Positions 56,903 through 64,000 of a stretch of DNA of 64,000 nt are shown piece by piece. The notes under the pieces are model-generated. The model was not told where the DNA came from, made no database searches, and saw only the letters and a program-made list of their open reading frames with translations. The translations under genes were made by a program, and so were the position numbers. The stretch comes from Phaeobacter sp. QD34_24. Lineage in GTDB: Bacteria > Pseudomonadota > Alphaproteobacteria > Rhodobacterales > Rhodobacteraceae. The first letter of the stretch is position 1. Each line of letters starts with the position of its first letter. Location: NCBI RefSeq assembly GCF_028890115.1, contig NZ_JARCJD010000015.1:54138-118137 (forward strand), given 5' to 3'.

Positions 56903-58330
56903 CGAGACGGTAGCACTGAGATTTTCCACCGTCTTGTTGAAGTCGGAGCGCAGCTGTTCGTGTTCGCCGCTAAACGGTTCAGTGATCGTCTGGGAGAAAT
57001 CGCCCTGCGCCAGGCGCAGCAGGCCGGAGCTGAGTTGTTCCACGACGCGCTCTTGTTCCTGCTGCTGAGTCGCGCGCTCTTCCTGGGCGCTGCGGGCATG
57101 GCGCAGGTCTTCCTGCATGGAGACCAGAGTTTTGCCGATTTTGCCGATTTCATCGCTGCGCTTGGCTTCGGTGACTTCGGTGCTGAGATTGCCGGAGGCG
57201 ACTGATTCCATGTTTATGCTGATGCGATCCAGGGGCCGGGTAATGGTGCGCGCAAAGAGCCAGCCCAGCACCGACAGACCAGCGGCACAGGCCACCGACA
57301 CCAGCAGCAAGAAGGTCATGGAGCGATTCACCGGTGCCATCAGTTCGGCGCGATCCTGTTCGATCACGATCGCCATATCCGCGCCCATCATGTGGAACGG
57401 TTCGGAGAAGGCCGCGACCTCCTGACCATCGTGGCCCTCAACGGAGGGGTAGAAGGCGCTGACGCCATTCAACGCTGCGGTGATGAAGTCGTGGGCGGGA
57501 ACCGGATCAAGGGTCTGGTGTCCGCCTTCGAAACGGGAGGAGGAGCGTGTCAGCATGTCTGGGCCGACCAGGTAGGCCTCGACGCTTTCGCCGACACCGC
57601 GCGAATCGTTCATGAACGCATTGATCATACCGACGGGGATCTGCAGGATCAGAACGCCGACCATCTGGCCCGAGTTGGACACCAGCTGCGTCCCCACAAA
57701 GGCCGCGGGTACATTGCCGCTGGGCGCATAGGGGGCGAAATCCGAGAACATCACCTGCCCCGGTTCCGCGTCAACAATTCGGCGGTACAGATCGCCGATG
57801 CCAGATTCCTTGTAGGGACCGTCGAAGAGGTTGGTGGCGTAATCGTCTTCCTTGTAGACCGTGTAGATGATGTTCCCGGTCAGGTTCACCAGGAAGGCAT
57901 CATAATAGCCCTTGGCGGTCAGCAAGGTGCGGAAGGCCGGGTGAAACTTCGCATGATGAATGTTGTAGGGAATCGTCGCCTTGGCACGATCCAGCAGGTG
58001 GCGTTCGCCAAGCGGGTTCGGGTTGTTGTCGATATAGGCGTCACGCACCGTGGTCGCAGCGTCATCGCCGAGGTTGGCCCAGGCGCCGGACAGGCGCTGC
58101 AAGGCGGTTTCGGTCGACGGCATGGCGGCGAGCGTCAAGAGATCGGCCTCAATCCCCCGCATCAGGGCCTCAACGGCGGTTTCACGGCCTGCCACGAGTG
58201 ATTCGAAGTGTTCTTCGGCTTGCTGGGCTGCGCTGTTGCGCGCTGTCAACGTGCTGATCGTGACAATCACCGCTGCCATAAAGGCGCCGAATGCAACAAC
58301 AAACAATGGGAGCTTGTGGGCAATCTTCAT
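56000..58330 (-). CDS. Methyl-accepting chemotaxis protein (Cache-type sensor)
   Basis: 776 residues. TM1 is about 8-29; a large periplasmic domain (about 35-325) looks like a double-Cache sensor ([22 protein letters not shown] and later [17 protein letters not shown]). TM2 is about 338-360, then HAMP and a signalling domain almost identical to the first receptor's. It begins the leftward che arm, with cheB and cheD downstream, and is divergent from the STAS-cheY-cheA arm. Confidence 0.93.
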   Translation of the reverse strand: MKIAHKLPLFVVAFGAFMAAVIVTISTLTARNSAAQQAEEHFESLVAGRETAVEALMRGIEADLLTLAAMPSTETALQRLSGAWANLGDDAATTVRDAYIDNNPNPLGERHLLDRAKATIPYNIHHAKFHPAFRTLLTAKGYYDAFLVNLTGNIIYTVYKEDDYATNLFDGPYKESGIGDLYRRIVDAEPGQVMFSDFAPYAPSGNVPAAFVGTQLVSNSGQMVGVLILQIPVGMINAFMNDSRGVGESVEAYLVGPDMLTRSSSRFEGGHQTLDPVPAHDFITAALNGVSAFYPSVEGHDGQEVAAFSEPFHMMGADMAIVIEQDRAELMAPVNRSMTFLLLVSVACAAGLSVLGWLFARTITRPLDRISINMESVASGNLSTEVTEAKRSDEIGKIGKTLVSMQEDLRHARSAQEERATQQQEQERVVEQLSSGLLRLAQGDFSQTITEPFSGEHEQLRSDFNKTVENLSATVSQVVESAASIRNGAAEISQSSDDLSHRTESQAATLEETAAALDELTASVKSAAEGARSVENIMDEAKQEAENSGTVVQSAVSAMTEIEQSSTHIAQIIGVIDDIAFQTNLLALNAGVEAARAGEAGRGFAVVASEVRALAQRSSDAAMEIKTLISDSSRQVERGVDLVGKAGEALNSIVERVNHISKLVTDIAEGAVEQSTGLGEINTGVVQLDQVTQQNAAMVEQATAAGHMLNSDATKLAELVAHFKISGGGGITQLSAPKAAPSAPTAHGDDWDFSEVTPAAATGTDGNAALDKWQDF

Positions 58331-58752
58331 GGTACTGAGAGCCTTCCAATCTGTGTGTTTCCGAGAGGTCCGGCTGGGACCGGGTTAGGATCGATGAATG
58401 CCCACAAGGGGTTAATTTGCCGCTTAAATTGGCGGTGCTCCTTCAAATTTTAGAAACGTGCCGCGCCTCACGCGGTCTGGCATCGCTGTCTGGATCCGAT
58501 CTGGGTGCGGCGCTCGGGCGTGCATTCGGGCGCGTATATGGATTCAAACTGTGTGGCGGCCCGCGCCCGGGGGTCGCGATGGGAATCGGGCGCATAAAAT
58601 TTTCCGGAATTGGCGGGCTCAAGAGCGGGGCGGAGTAGGTCAAAACGGCGTTCTGCCAGGCCTCCGGCAATCAATTATTAAGTCCCCGGCCCTAAGAATG
58701 GCCCTATCGAACTCTAACATGTGACCGACAACGGGGGTGCGACTCGCGGAAG
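58331..58752. other. Divergent control region of the che cluster
   Basis: 422 bases between the leftward mcp-cheB-cheD arm and the rightward arm. Short frames here lack ribosome sites and recognisable content. No clear flagellar sigma-factor promoter (TAAA/GCCGATAA) was found by eye. Confidence 0.5.
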
Positions 58753-59040
58753 ATGACCACGGAAACGCAAAAACACCTTTTGGAATTGCCAAATGCCTTC
58801 GCGGAACTTGATCCGCTGATTGCATTTCTGCGCGGGGCGCGCACCTCAGCGGTTGAAGTCGACTGCACTGGGGTGGTCGCGATGCCGTCGCGCTGCCTGC
58901 AACTCCTACTTAGTGCTGAACAGCAATGGCGCTCGGAAGAGCTGGGCTTTGCGGTCACAAACATCAGTGAATCGTGCCGAAAGTCTCTGTCGCTTTTGGG
59001 TTTAGAGTCCAACCGGTTTGAAGACGAGGTAACAGCATGA
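58753..59040 (+). CDS. STAS-domain protein of the che operon
   Basis: 95 residues. Resembles the small STAS proteins (called orf2 in some rhizobial che operons) found just before cheY1. The STAS core is VEVDCTGVVAMPSRCLQLLLSAEQQW, with a serine where anti-anti-sigma factors are phosphorylated (MPSR). Overlaps cheY by four bases. It may scaffold the complex, or link chemotaxis to the SpoIIE phosphatase at 16-17 kb. Confidence 0.82.
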   Translation: MTTETQKHLLELPNAFAELDPLIAFLRGARTSAVEVDCTGVVAMPSRCLQLLLSAEQQWRSEELGFAVTNISESCRKSLSLLGLESNRFEDEVTA

Positions 59041-59411
59041 AAACCAAAGTTCTTGCAATTGACGATTCCCGGACAATTCGGAATCTGCTTGCGGCCACCC
59101 TGGAAGAGGCCGGTTTTGAATACCACTGCGCGGTGGATGGCCGCGAGGGCGTGGATATGTATCCCGATGTTGCCCCCGATGTGGTGATCACCGACATCAA
59201 CATGCCCAACCTGGACGGTTTCGGCGTGATCGAAGAGCTGCGCGGCGAGGGTATCAACTCCAAGGTGCCGATCCTCGTGCTGACCACCGAAAGCGCTGCC
59301 GAGATGAAGGCGCGCGCTCGCAATGCCGGTGCCACCGGCTGGATCACCAAGCCCTTTGACGATGCATCGCTGATCTTTGCGCTCAAGCGAGTGACTGGAG
59401 CTGCGGCATAA
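59037..59411 (+). CDS. cheY: CheY response regulator (first copy)
   Basis: 124 residues, a single receiver domain. The acid pair is D9/D10, phospho-acceptor D53 (VITDINMPN), T84 and K105. One of two CheY proteins in the operon. In two-CheY alphaproteobacteria one drives the motor and the other acts as a phosphate sink. Which is which is not decidable here. Followed directly by cheA. Confidence 0.94.
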   Translation: MKTKVLAIDDSRTIRNLLAATLEEAGFEYHCAVDGREGVDMYPDVAPDVVITDINMPNLDGFGVIEELRGEGINSKVPILVLTTESAAEMKARARNAGATGWITKPFDDASLIFALKRVTGAAA

Positions 59412-59412
59412 G

Positions 59413-61575
59413 ATGTCGGGGTCGATTCAAGATACCTTCTTCGAGGAGTGCGAAGAGCTCCTTGAGGCAACGGATGAGGGTCTGACTGCCATCGAGGGTG
59501 GCAATCACGATCCGGAGGTGGTCAATGCCGTCTTCCGTGCCGTCCACTCGATCAAGGGTGGCGCCGGGGCATTTGGCCTGGACGAGTTGGTGGCGTTTGC
59601 CCATAGGTTTGAGACCGTTTTCGACGAGGTGCGGGCCAACCGCCTGGAGCTTGAACAGAAGCTGGTTCAGCTTCTGCTGCGGTCCAGTGATCACCTGTGT
59701 GATCTGGTGGCCACCGCCCGCGATGGCGGCGAAACCGACGAAGCGCATCACAACATGCTGATCGCGGCGCTGGATGAGTATATTCCCGAAGAGGAAGAAG
59801 ATCTCACCTTCGAGCCGATGGGCCTGGGTGGTGGTGGTTTTGCCCCCGCGGCAATCGATTTGCCCACCGCGCCGACCGAGGAAACCTATCGGATCCGGTT
59901 CCATCCCATGAAAGAGATGTATGGAACCGGGAACGAGCCGTTCTTCCTGTTTCAGGCGCTCAAGGAACTGGGTGATCTCGAGATCAAGCTGGACGACACC
60001 GAGCTGCCGGGATTTGACGCGATCGACGTCGCCGAAAGCTACCTGGCCTGGGATCTGGTCCTGACCACGACTGAGCCGCGCGACAAGGTCGAGGCCGTCT
60101 TCGAATTCGTCGAGGGCCTGTGCGAGTTGTCGATCGAAGGGGATGGCGACGCCGAGGCAGATGCGGCAGCGCTTGCCGCCTTGGAAGCTGCATTCGGTGC
60201 GGCTCCGTCCGTCGAGGACGGGGAGGCTGCGCCTGCCCCTTTTGAACAACCGGCCCCCGCTCAGGCGCCAGAGGCAGAGTCTGCACCCGCAGCTGCCCCT
60301 GTAGCTGACGCAGCTCCTGCTCCGAAAGCCGATACCGCAAAATCGGAGCAGCGCGGGGGGCCCAAGCCAACCCTGCGCGTGGAACTCGAACGGGTGGACC
60401 GGCTGATCAACGCGGTTGGCGAGCTGATCATCAACCATTCGATGCTGGCGCAGCAGATTGCCAACCTCGATGTGGCCGATATGCGCGATGTGGAGACCGA
60501 GCTGGAAGGGTTCAAGAACCTGGCCCGGGATATCCAGGAAGGCGTCATGTCGATCCGCGCACAACCGGTGAAGCCGCTGTTCCAGCGGATGGCCCGGATT
60601 GTCCGCGAAGCCTCCAGCGCGACCGGCAAGACCTGTAAGCTTGTCACCGAGGGTGAAAACACCGAGGTCGACAAGACGGTGATCGAACGCCTGTCCGATC
60701 CGTTGACGCATATCCTGCGTAACGCGGTGGACCACGGCATCGAAAAGCCTGAGGACCGCGAGAGTGGTGGCAAGAACAAGGTCGGCGAAATCCGCCTGTC
60801 TGCCTCGCATCGCTCCGGCAGTGTCTGCATCGAGATCAAGGACGACGGGGCCGGTGTGAACCGCCCGCGCGTCAAACAGATCGCCATCGACAAGGGCCTG
60901 ATTCCTGAAAATGCCGAGCTGACCGATAGCGAGATCGACAACCTGTTGTTCCTGCCCGGTTTCTCGACCGCCAAGGAGGTCTCGAACCTCTCTGGTCGCG
61001 GCGTGGGTATGGATGTGGTGAAGAACGCGGTCACCGGTCTTGGTGGACGTATCAACATCACCTCGACCCCCGGCAAGGGATCGACCTTTACCATCATCCT
61101 GCCGCTGACGCTGGCGGTTATGGATGGCATGGTGGTCTCGGTCGCAGATCAGACCATGGTGGTTCCGATCACCTCGATCGTGGAAACGATGCGCGGCAGT
61201 GACGACATGATCAACAACCTCGGCGCCGATGGCACCCTGTTGTCGATCCGTGGGAACTTCGTGCCGATCTGCGATGTCGCGGGTGCCTTGGGTCTGGAAA
61301 AGAAGGATGACCAACCGCCCGGCGTCTACCTGCTGGTGGAAACGGAAACAGGTCAGCGCAGCGCGCTGGCAGTGGACGACATCCATGACCAGCGCCAGGT
61401 GGTCATCAAGAGCCTGGATGGGGTCTGTGGGGAGATTGCCGGTGTGGCAGCCGCCACGATCCTCGGAGATGGCAAGATCGCCATGATCCTCGATCCGGAA
61501 AGCATTATTGCGGCCTCGCCCTCGGCAGCCGCCTTTGACACCGAGCGGAGAATGAACAATGCAGTCGCAAGTTGA
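59413..61575 (+). CDS. cheA: Chemotaxis histidine kinase
   Basis: 720 residues: P1 Hpt domain with His45 (AVHSIKGGAGAFG), P2-like CheY-docking part (about 155-240), an Ala/Pro-rich linker, P3 dimerisation, P4 kinase with ILRNAVDHGIE and DDGAG, and a CheW-like P5. It autophosphorylates on His45 and passes phosphate to CheY and CheB. The next gene, cheW, starts 17 bases before its stop. Confidence 0.96.
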   Translation: MSGSIQDTFFEECEELLEATDEGLTAIEGGNHDPEVVNAVFRAVHSIKGGAGAFGLDELVAFAHRFETVFDEVRANRLELEQKLVQLLLRSSDHLCDLVATARDGGETDEAHHNMLIAALDEYIPEEEEDLTFEPMGLGGGGFAPAAIDLPTAPTEETYRIRFHPMKEMYGTGNEPFFLFQALKELGDLEIKLDDTELPGFDAIDVAESYLAWDLVLTTTEPRDKVEAVFEFVEGLCELSIEGDGDAEADAAALAALEAAFGAAPSVEDGEAAPAPFEQPAPAQAPEAESAPAAAPVADAAPAPKADTAKSEQRGGPKPTLRVELERVDRLINAVGELIINHSMLAQQIANLDVADMRDVETELEGFKNLARDIQEGVMSIRAQPVKPLFQRMARIVREASSATGKTCKLVTEGENTEVDKTVIERLSDPLTHILRNAVDHGIEKPEDRESGGKNKVGEIRLSASHRSGSVCIEIKDDGAGVNRPRVKQIAIDKGLIPENAELTDSEIDNLLFLPGFSTAKEVSNLSGRGVGMDVVKNAVTGLGGRINITSTPGKGSTFTIILPLTLAVMDGMVVSVADQTMVVPITSIVETMRGSDDMINNLGADGTLLSIRGNFVPICDVAGALGLEKKDDQPPGVYLLVETETGQRSALAVDDIHDQRQVVIKSLDGVCGEIAGVAAATILGDGKIAMILDPESIIAASPSAAAFDTERRMNNAVAS

Positions 61576-62047
61576 AGTCAAGCACGGCGATCAGGAAGTG
61601 AAACACGCCCAATTCAGTGAGTTCGTGAGCTTCACTGTGGCGGGCCAGGCTTTCTGTCTCAAAATCACTCAGATCCGTGAAATCCGTCGCTGGTCGCCGG
61701 TCACGATCCTGCCGCATGCCCCATCCGACGTGCTGGGTGTCATGAACCTGCGCGGTGCCGTGATCCCGATCTACGACCTGTCCGCACGTTTCGGTCTGCA
61801 TCAGACCGAAGCCAGCGAACGCAACGTTGTGATCGTCGTCGCGGTTGGCGGCAAGCCGGTTGGCCTTCTGGCGGAATCGGTTTCGGAAATCATCTCGATC
61901 AATCCGGATGATATCCAGGACACGCCGCCGGTCGATAGCCGCTACACCATGGAGTACATCCAGGGTATCATTTCCCACGATGAGACCATGGTGCGGATCA
62001 TCAACCTGGATGCGGTTATCTCGGTCCCTGAACAGGTGATGATGTGA
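61559..62047 (+). CDS. cheW: CheW adaptor
   Basis: 162 residues, a single CheW domain: FTVAGQAFCLKITQIREIRRW, VLGVMNLRGAVIPIYDLSARFGL and VGLLAESVSEIISI. Links receptors to CheA. Overlaps cheA by 17 bases and cheR by four. Confidence 0.95.
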   Translation: MQSQVEVKHGDQEVKHAQFSEFVSFTVAGQAFCLKITQIREIRRWSPVTILPHAPSDVLGVMNLRGAVIPIYDLSARFGLHQTEASERNVVIVVAVGGKPVGLLAESVSEIISINPDDIQDTPPVDSRYTMEYIQGIISHDETMVRIINLDAVISVPEQVMM

Positions 62048-62910
62048 ACGCAAGAACCCCGATAGATCCTAAGGCAGATGCCTTCAGCCTGACTGATCAG
62101 GATTTTGAAGCCATCGCCCAATTTGCCTACAAGCATTTTGGGCTGTCCATGTCGAGCAGCAAGAAACCCTTGGTTTCTGCTCGGCTGGCACGGCGCCTGC
62201 GCCAGCAGAACGTCGTGAACTTCAAGGACTATCTTGCCCGTTTGAACGGTCCGAATTCCGAGTCAGAGCGCAGCAGCCTGCTGTCGCTGCTGACGACGAA
62301 CGTGACCCAGTTCTTCCGGGAACCGCATCACTTTGAAACGATGCGCAAGGATGTGCTTCCGGGGCTGATAAAGAAGGCGCGGGAAGGCGGTCGGGTCCGA
62401 ATTTGGTCTGCGGGATGCTCCAAAGGTCCGGAACCCTATACCCTGGCGATGATCATTCATGACATGTGCCCGGATGTGAACCGCCTGAACTTCAAGATCC
62501 TGGGCACCGATATCGATCCCGTCGTCGTTCAAGCGGCCACGGCAGCCAAGTATCCGGCCGAAGAATTCGCGCAGATTCCTGCGGAATACCGCAAGCTGGT
62601 ACCGAAACTTGATGCGGATGGGCGCCTGCCCGAAAGCATCCGGTCGATGGTGACTCTGGGCGTTCTGAACCTGATCGAACCGTTTCCATTTAAGGGAAAG
62701 TTCGATGTAATCTTCTGTCGAAATGTGGCCATCTACTTTGATACACCGACGCAGCAGAAGGTCTGGCAGGCGTTTCAACGATCACTGGAGCCGGGAGGCT
62801 ACCTGTTCATCGGGCACTCCGAACGGATGTCCGGACCTGCTGCCAAACATATGAAGACGGCAGGGATCACCACATACATTCATACGCCATCGGGTGGGGA
62901 TGCCCGATAG
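62044..62910 (+). CDS. cheR: Chemoreceptor methyltransferase
   Basis: 288 residues. SAM-dependent methylation of receptor glutamates, opposing CheB. The SAM site is IWSAGCSKGPEPYTLAM, and FDVIFCRNVAIYFD and GGYLFIGHSERM close the fold. Starts at a GTG overlapping the cheW stop. Confidence 0.95.
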   Translation: MNARTPIDPKADAFSLTDQDFEAIAQFAYKHFGLSMSSSKKPLVSARLARRLRQQNVVNFKDYLARLNGPNSESERSSLLSLLTTNVTQFFREPHHFETMRKDVLPGLIKKAREGGRVRIWSAGCSKGPEPYTLAMIIHDMCPDVNRLNFKILGTDIDPVVVQAATAAKYPAEEFAQIPAEYRKLVPKLDADGRLPESIRSMVTLGVLNLIEPFPFKGKFDVIFCRNVAIYFDTPTQQKVWQAFQRSLEPGGYLFIGHSERMSGPAAKHMKTAGITTYIHTPSGGDAR

Positions 62911-62943
62911 TCGGAGCAGTAAAGAGAAACACGAGGAAAAAAC

Positions 62944-63330
62944 ATGAGCTTGAAAGACAATCTGCGCGTCATGGTTGTGGACGATATGTCGACAAGCCGG
63001 GGGATCTTGACCCAGTCCTTGGACGAGATGGGCATCAAGAACTACATGGTAGAGAACAACGGCCAGTCCGCGTTCCAGAAGATCACCAAAACGCCGGTGC
63101 ACCTGGTGCTGTCGGATTACAACATGCCAGGCATGGACGGTCTGGGTCTTCTGCAGGCGGTGCGCGGGCATCAGGTCACACAGCGTGTCGGTTTTATCCT
63201 GGTGACGGGCAAGCCGACTCCTGAGATCATCGAGGTCGGCAAGAAGCTGGGTCTGAACAACATCATCCGGAAACCGTTCACGGTTGCGACCATGAAGCAG
63301 GCCATCGAACAAGTGGTTGGGCGTTTGTAA
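62944..63330 (+). CDS. cheY: CheY response regulator (second copy)
   Basis: 128 residues. Acid pair D13/D14, phospho-acceptor D58 (VLSDYNMPGMDG), T88 and K110. Starts after GAGGAAAAA. It lies directly before the CheT/CheZ-like gene, one base separating stop and start, which fits a role for that protein in removing its phosphate. Confidence 0.93.
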   Translation: MSLKDNLRVMVVDDMSTSRGILTQSLDEMGIKNYMVENNGQSAFQKITKTPVHLVLSDYNMPGMDGLGLLQAVRGHQVTQRVGFILVTGKPTPEIIEVGKKLGLNNIIRKPFTVATMKQAIEQVVGRL

Positions 63331-63331
63331 G

Positions 63332-63658
63332 ATGCAGCATCCCGACAAAGCCCTACGAGATCTCTGCGCCATTTCCTCATGGGAAATGCAGCAGCTCAAA
63401 GCCAAGATTGAAGAGTTAGAAGACGTTGCGTTGACGGTCCTGGAACGTGGCACCCGCCCGACCAGCAAAGAGCTGCAGTCCCTGCAGGATTTCGATTTGG
63501 TGATCCAGACCCTTGCTGGATTGTCGGGATTTTACGACCGCGTTCAAAAGCAGGTGGATGAGGCTGGGCCGGCCGACCTGCCGACCGCTGCCAAGGGGGT
63601 GACCCTGGAACGGCTGCGGGACCGGCTGCTGTCGCCCAGCGGCCTGCAAGACGCCTGA
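63332..63658 (+). CDS. CheT/CheZ-like helical protein, candidate CheY phosphatase
   Basis: 108 residues, almost all helix. The stretch LQDFDLVIQTL (51-61) holds D55-x-x-x-Q59, the same D-x-x-x-Q spacing as the active site of CheZ (QDFQDLTGQ). A protein called CheT from the S. meliloti che operon has been described as a remote CheZ relative with this motif. The start at 63332 directly follows the cheY stop. Function is inferred from the motif and position; overall similarity to CheZ is too weak to see otherwise. Confidence 0.72.
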   Translation: MQHPDKALRDLCAISSWEMQQLKAKIEELEDVALTVLERGTRPTSKELQSLQDFDLVIQTLAGLSGFYDRVQKQVDEAGPADLPTAAKGVTLERLRDRLLSPSGLQDA

Positions 63659-63665
63659 TCTTTAT

Positions 63666-63688
63666 CGCCGCCCTCTGGGCGGCGTTTT
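63666..63688 (+). terminator. Intrinsic terminator of the che operon
   Basis: CGCCGCCC (63666-63673), TCT loop, GGGCGGCG (63677-63684), then TTTT. Eight bases after the last che gene. Confidence 0.93.
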
Positions 63689-63747
63689 CCTTTCGGCCGG
63701 AACAGTCAGGAAGGGAAGGGCGCAGCGCTCCCCTGTGTCAATCTTCT

Positions 63748-64000
63748 TCAATCGGCTCCGAACAGATCTCTTGTGAAGACCTTGTCGGCGACATCGCGGA
63801 TCTCGTCACTCATCCGGTTTGCGACGATCACATCCGCCTCGGCCTTGAAGGCGGCAAGGTCGCGCACGACCGGCGAATGGAAGAAATGCTCTTCTTCCAG
63901 CACCGGTTCGTAGACGATGACCTTGATCCCCTTGGCCTTGAGCCGCTTCATGATGCCCTGGATGGAGGATTGGCGGAAATTGTCGCTGCCTGCCTTCATC
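63748..64000 (-). CDS. UDP-glucose 6-dehydrogenase, C-terminal part (runs off the window)
   Basis: The last 84 or so codons of a nucleotide-sugar dehydrogenase, entering from beyond 64000. The segments [26 protein letters not shown] and [26 protein letters not shown] are typical of the C-terminal UDP-binding domain of UDP-glucose dehydrogenases. The product, UDP-glucuronate, feeds exopolysaccharide. The active-site cysteine lies outside the window. Confidence 0.85.
   Translation of the reverse strand, partial: MKAGSDNFRQSSIQGIMKRLKAKGIKVIVYEPVLEEEHFFHSPVVRDLAAFKAEADVIVANRMSDEIRDVADKVFTRDLFGAD

Noticed and set aside
58331..58752. Small frames of 73-88 codons in the che control region
   Set aside because: No ribosome sites, overlapping on both strands, and Arg/Gly-rich shadow-like composition.

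Overview
The window looks like chromosomal DNA of a marine alphaproteobacterium of the Rhodobacteraceae, probably the Roseobacter group (Phaeobacter/Ruegeria-like). This placement is an inference. It rests on the high GC, the bacterial sodium channel with a TLESWSM filter, the bioMNY biotin transporter, methionine synthase split into two genes, the che operon layout and the general protein style. Coding density is high, most genes sit in short operons with ATGA or TGATG junctions, and I see no phage, plasmid, IS element or CRISPR array.

0-16 kb: hemH; a 1000-residue kinase / M23-peptidase-fold / class III aminotransferase fusion; a small exported protein; an envelope group of two L,D-transpeptidase-fold proteins and a CAP lipoprotein; a voltage-gated sodium channel; an RNA uracil methyltransferase; a coupled pair of ABC exporters; cca with a Nudix CoA pyrophosphatase; hslO; a second Nudix gene.

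16-29.7 kb: a receiver-SpoIIE phosphatase divergent from an Hpt protein; ilvA; a membrane protein; argG with a DUF1810 gene; an SCP2-fold protein; a coupled class IV aminotransferase / sulfotransferase-like pair; msrA; a GGDEF-EAL protein; bioMNY.

29.9-43 kb: a chemoreceptor with two CHASE3-like domains; tRNA-Leu(CAG); an NDUFA9-like protein; a TonB receptor with an FptX/RhtX-like MFS transporter (ferri-siderophore uptake); a TetR regulator divergent from an FAD oxidoreductase; the zinc locus znuA divergent from zur-znuC-znuB, with a candidate Zur operator between them.

43-54 kb: an RpiR regulator convergent with a TetR-aminotransferase-TPP enzyme operon that resembles AruH/AruI of the arginine transaminase pathway; split metH; modABC.

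54.3-64 kb: a complete chemotaxis cluster in two divergent arms (cheD-cheB-mcp leftward; STAS-cheY-cheA-cheW-cheR-cheY-cheT-like rightward), then the 3' end of a UDP-glucose dehydrogenase gene. The two chemoreceptor genes share a nearly identical 0.9-kb 3' part in inverted orientation 24 kb apart.

Most of the window is core metabolism and signalling. The most unusual items are the trifunctional fusion protein, the inverted chemoreceptor repeat and the CheZ/CheT-like last gene of the che operon.
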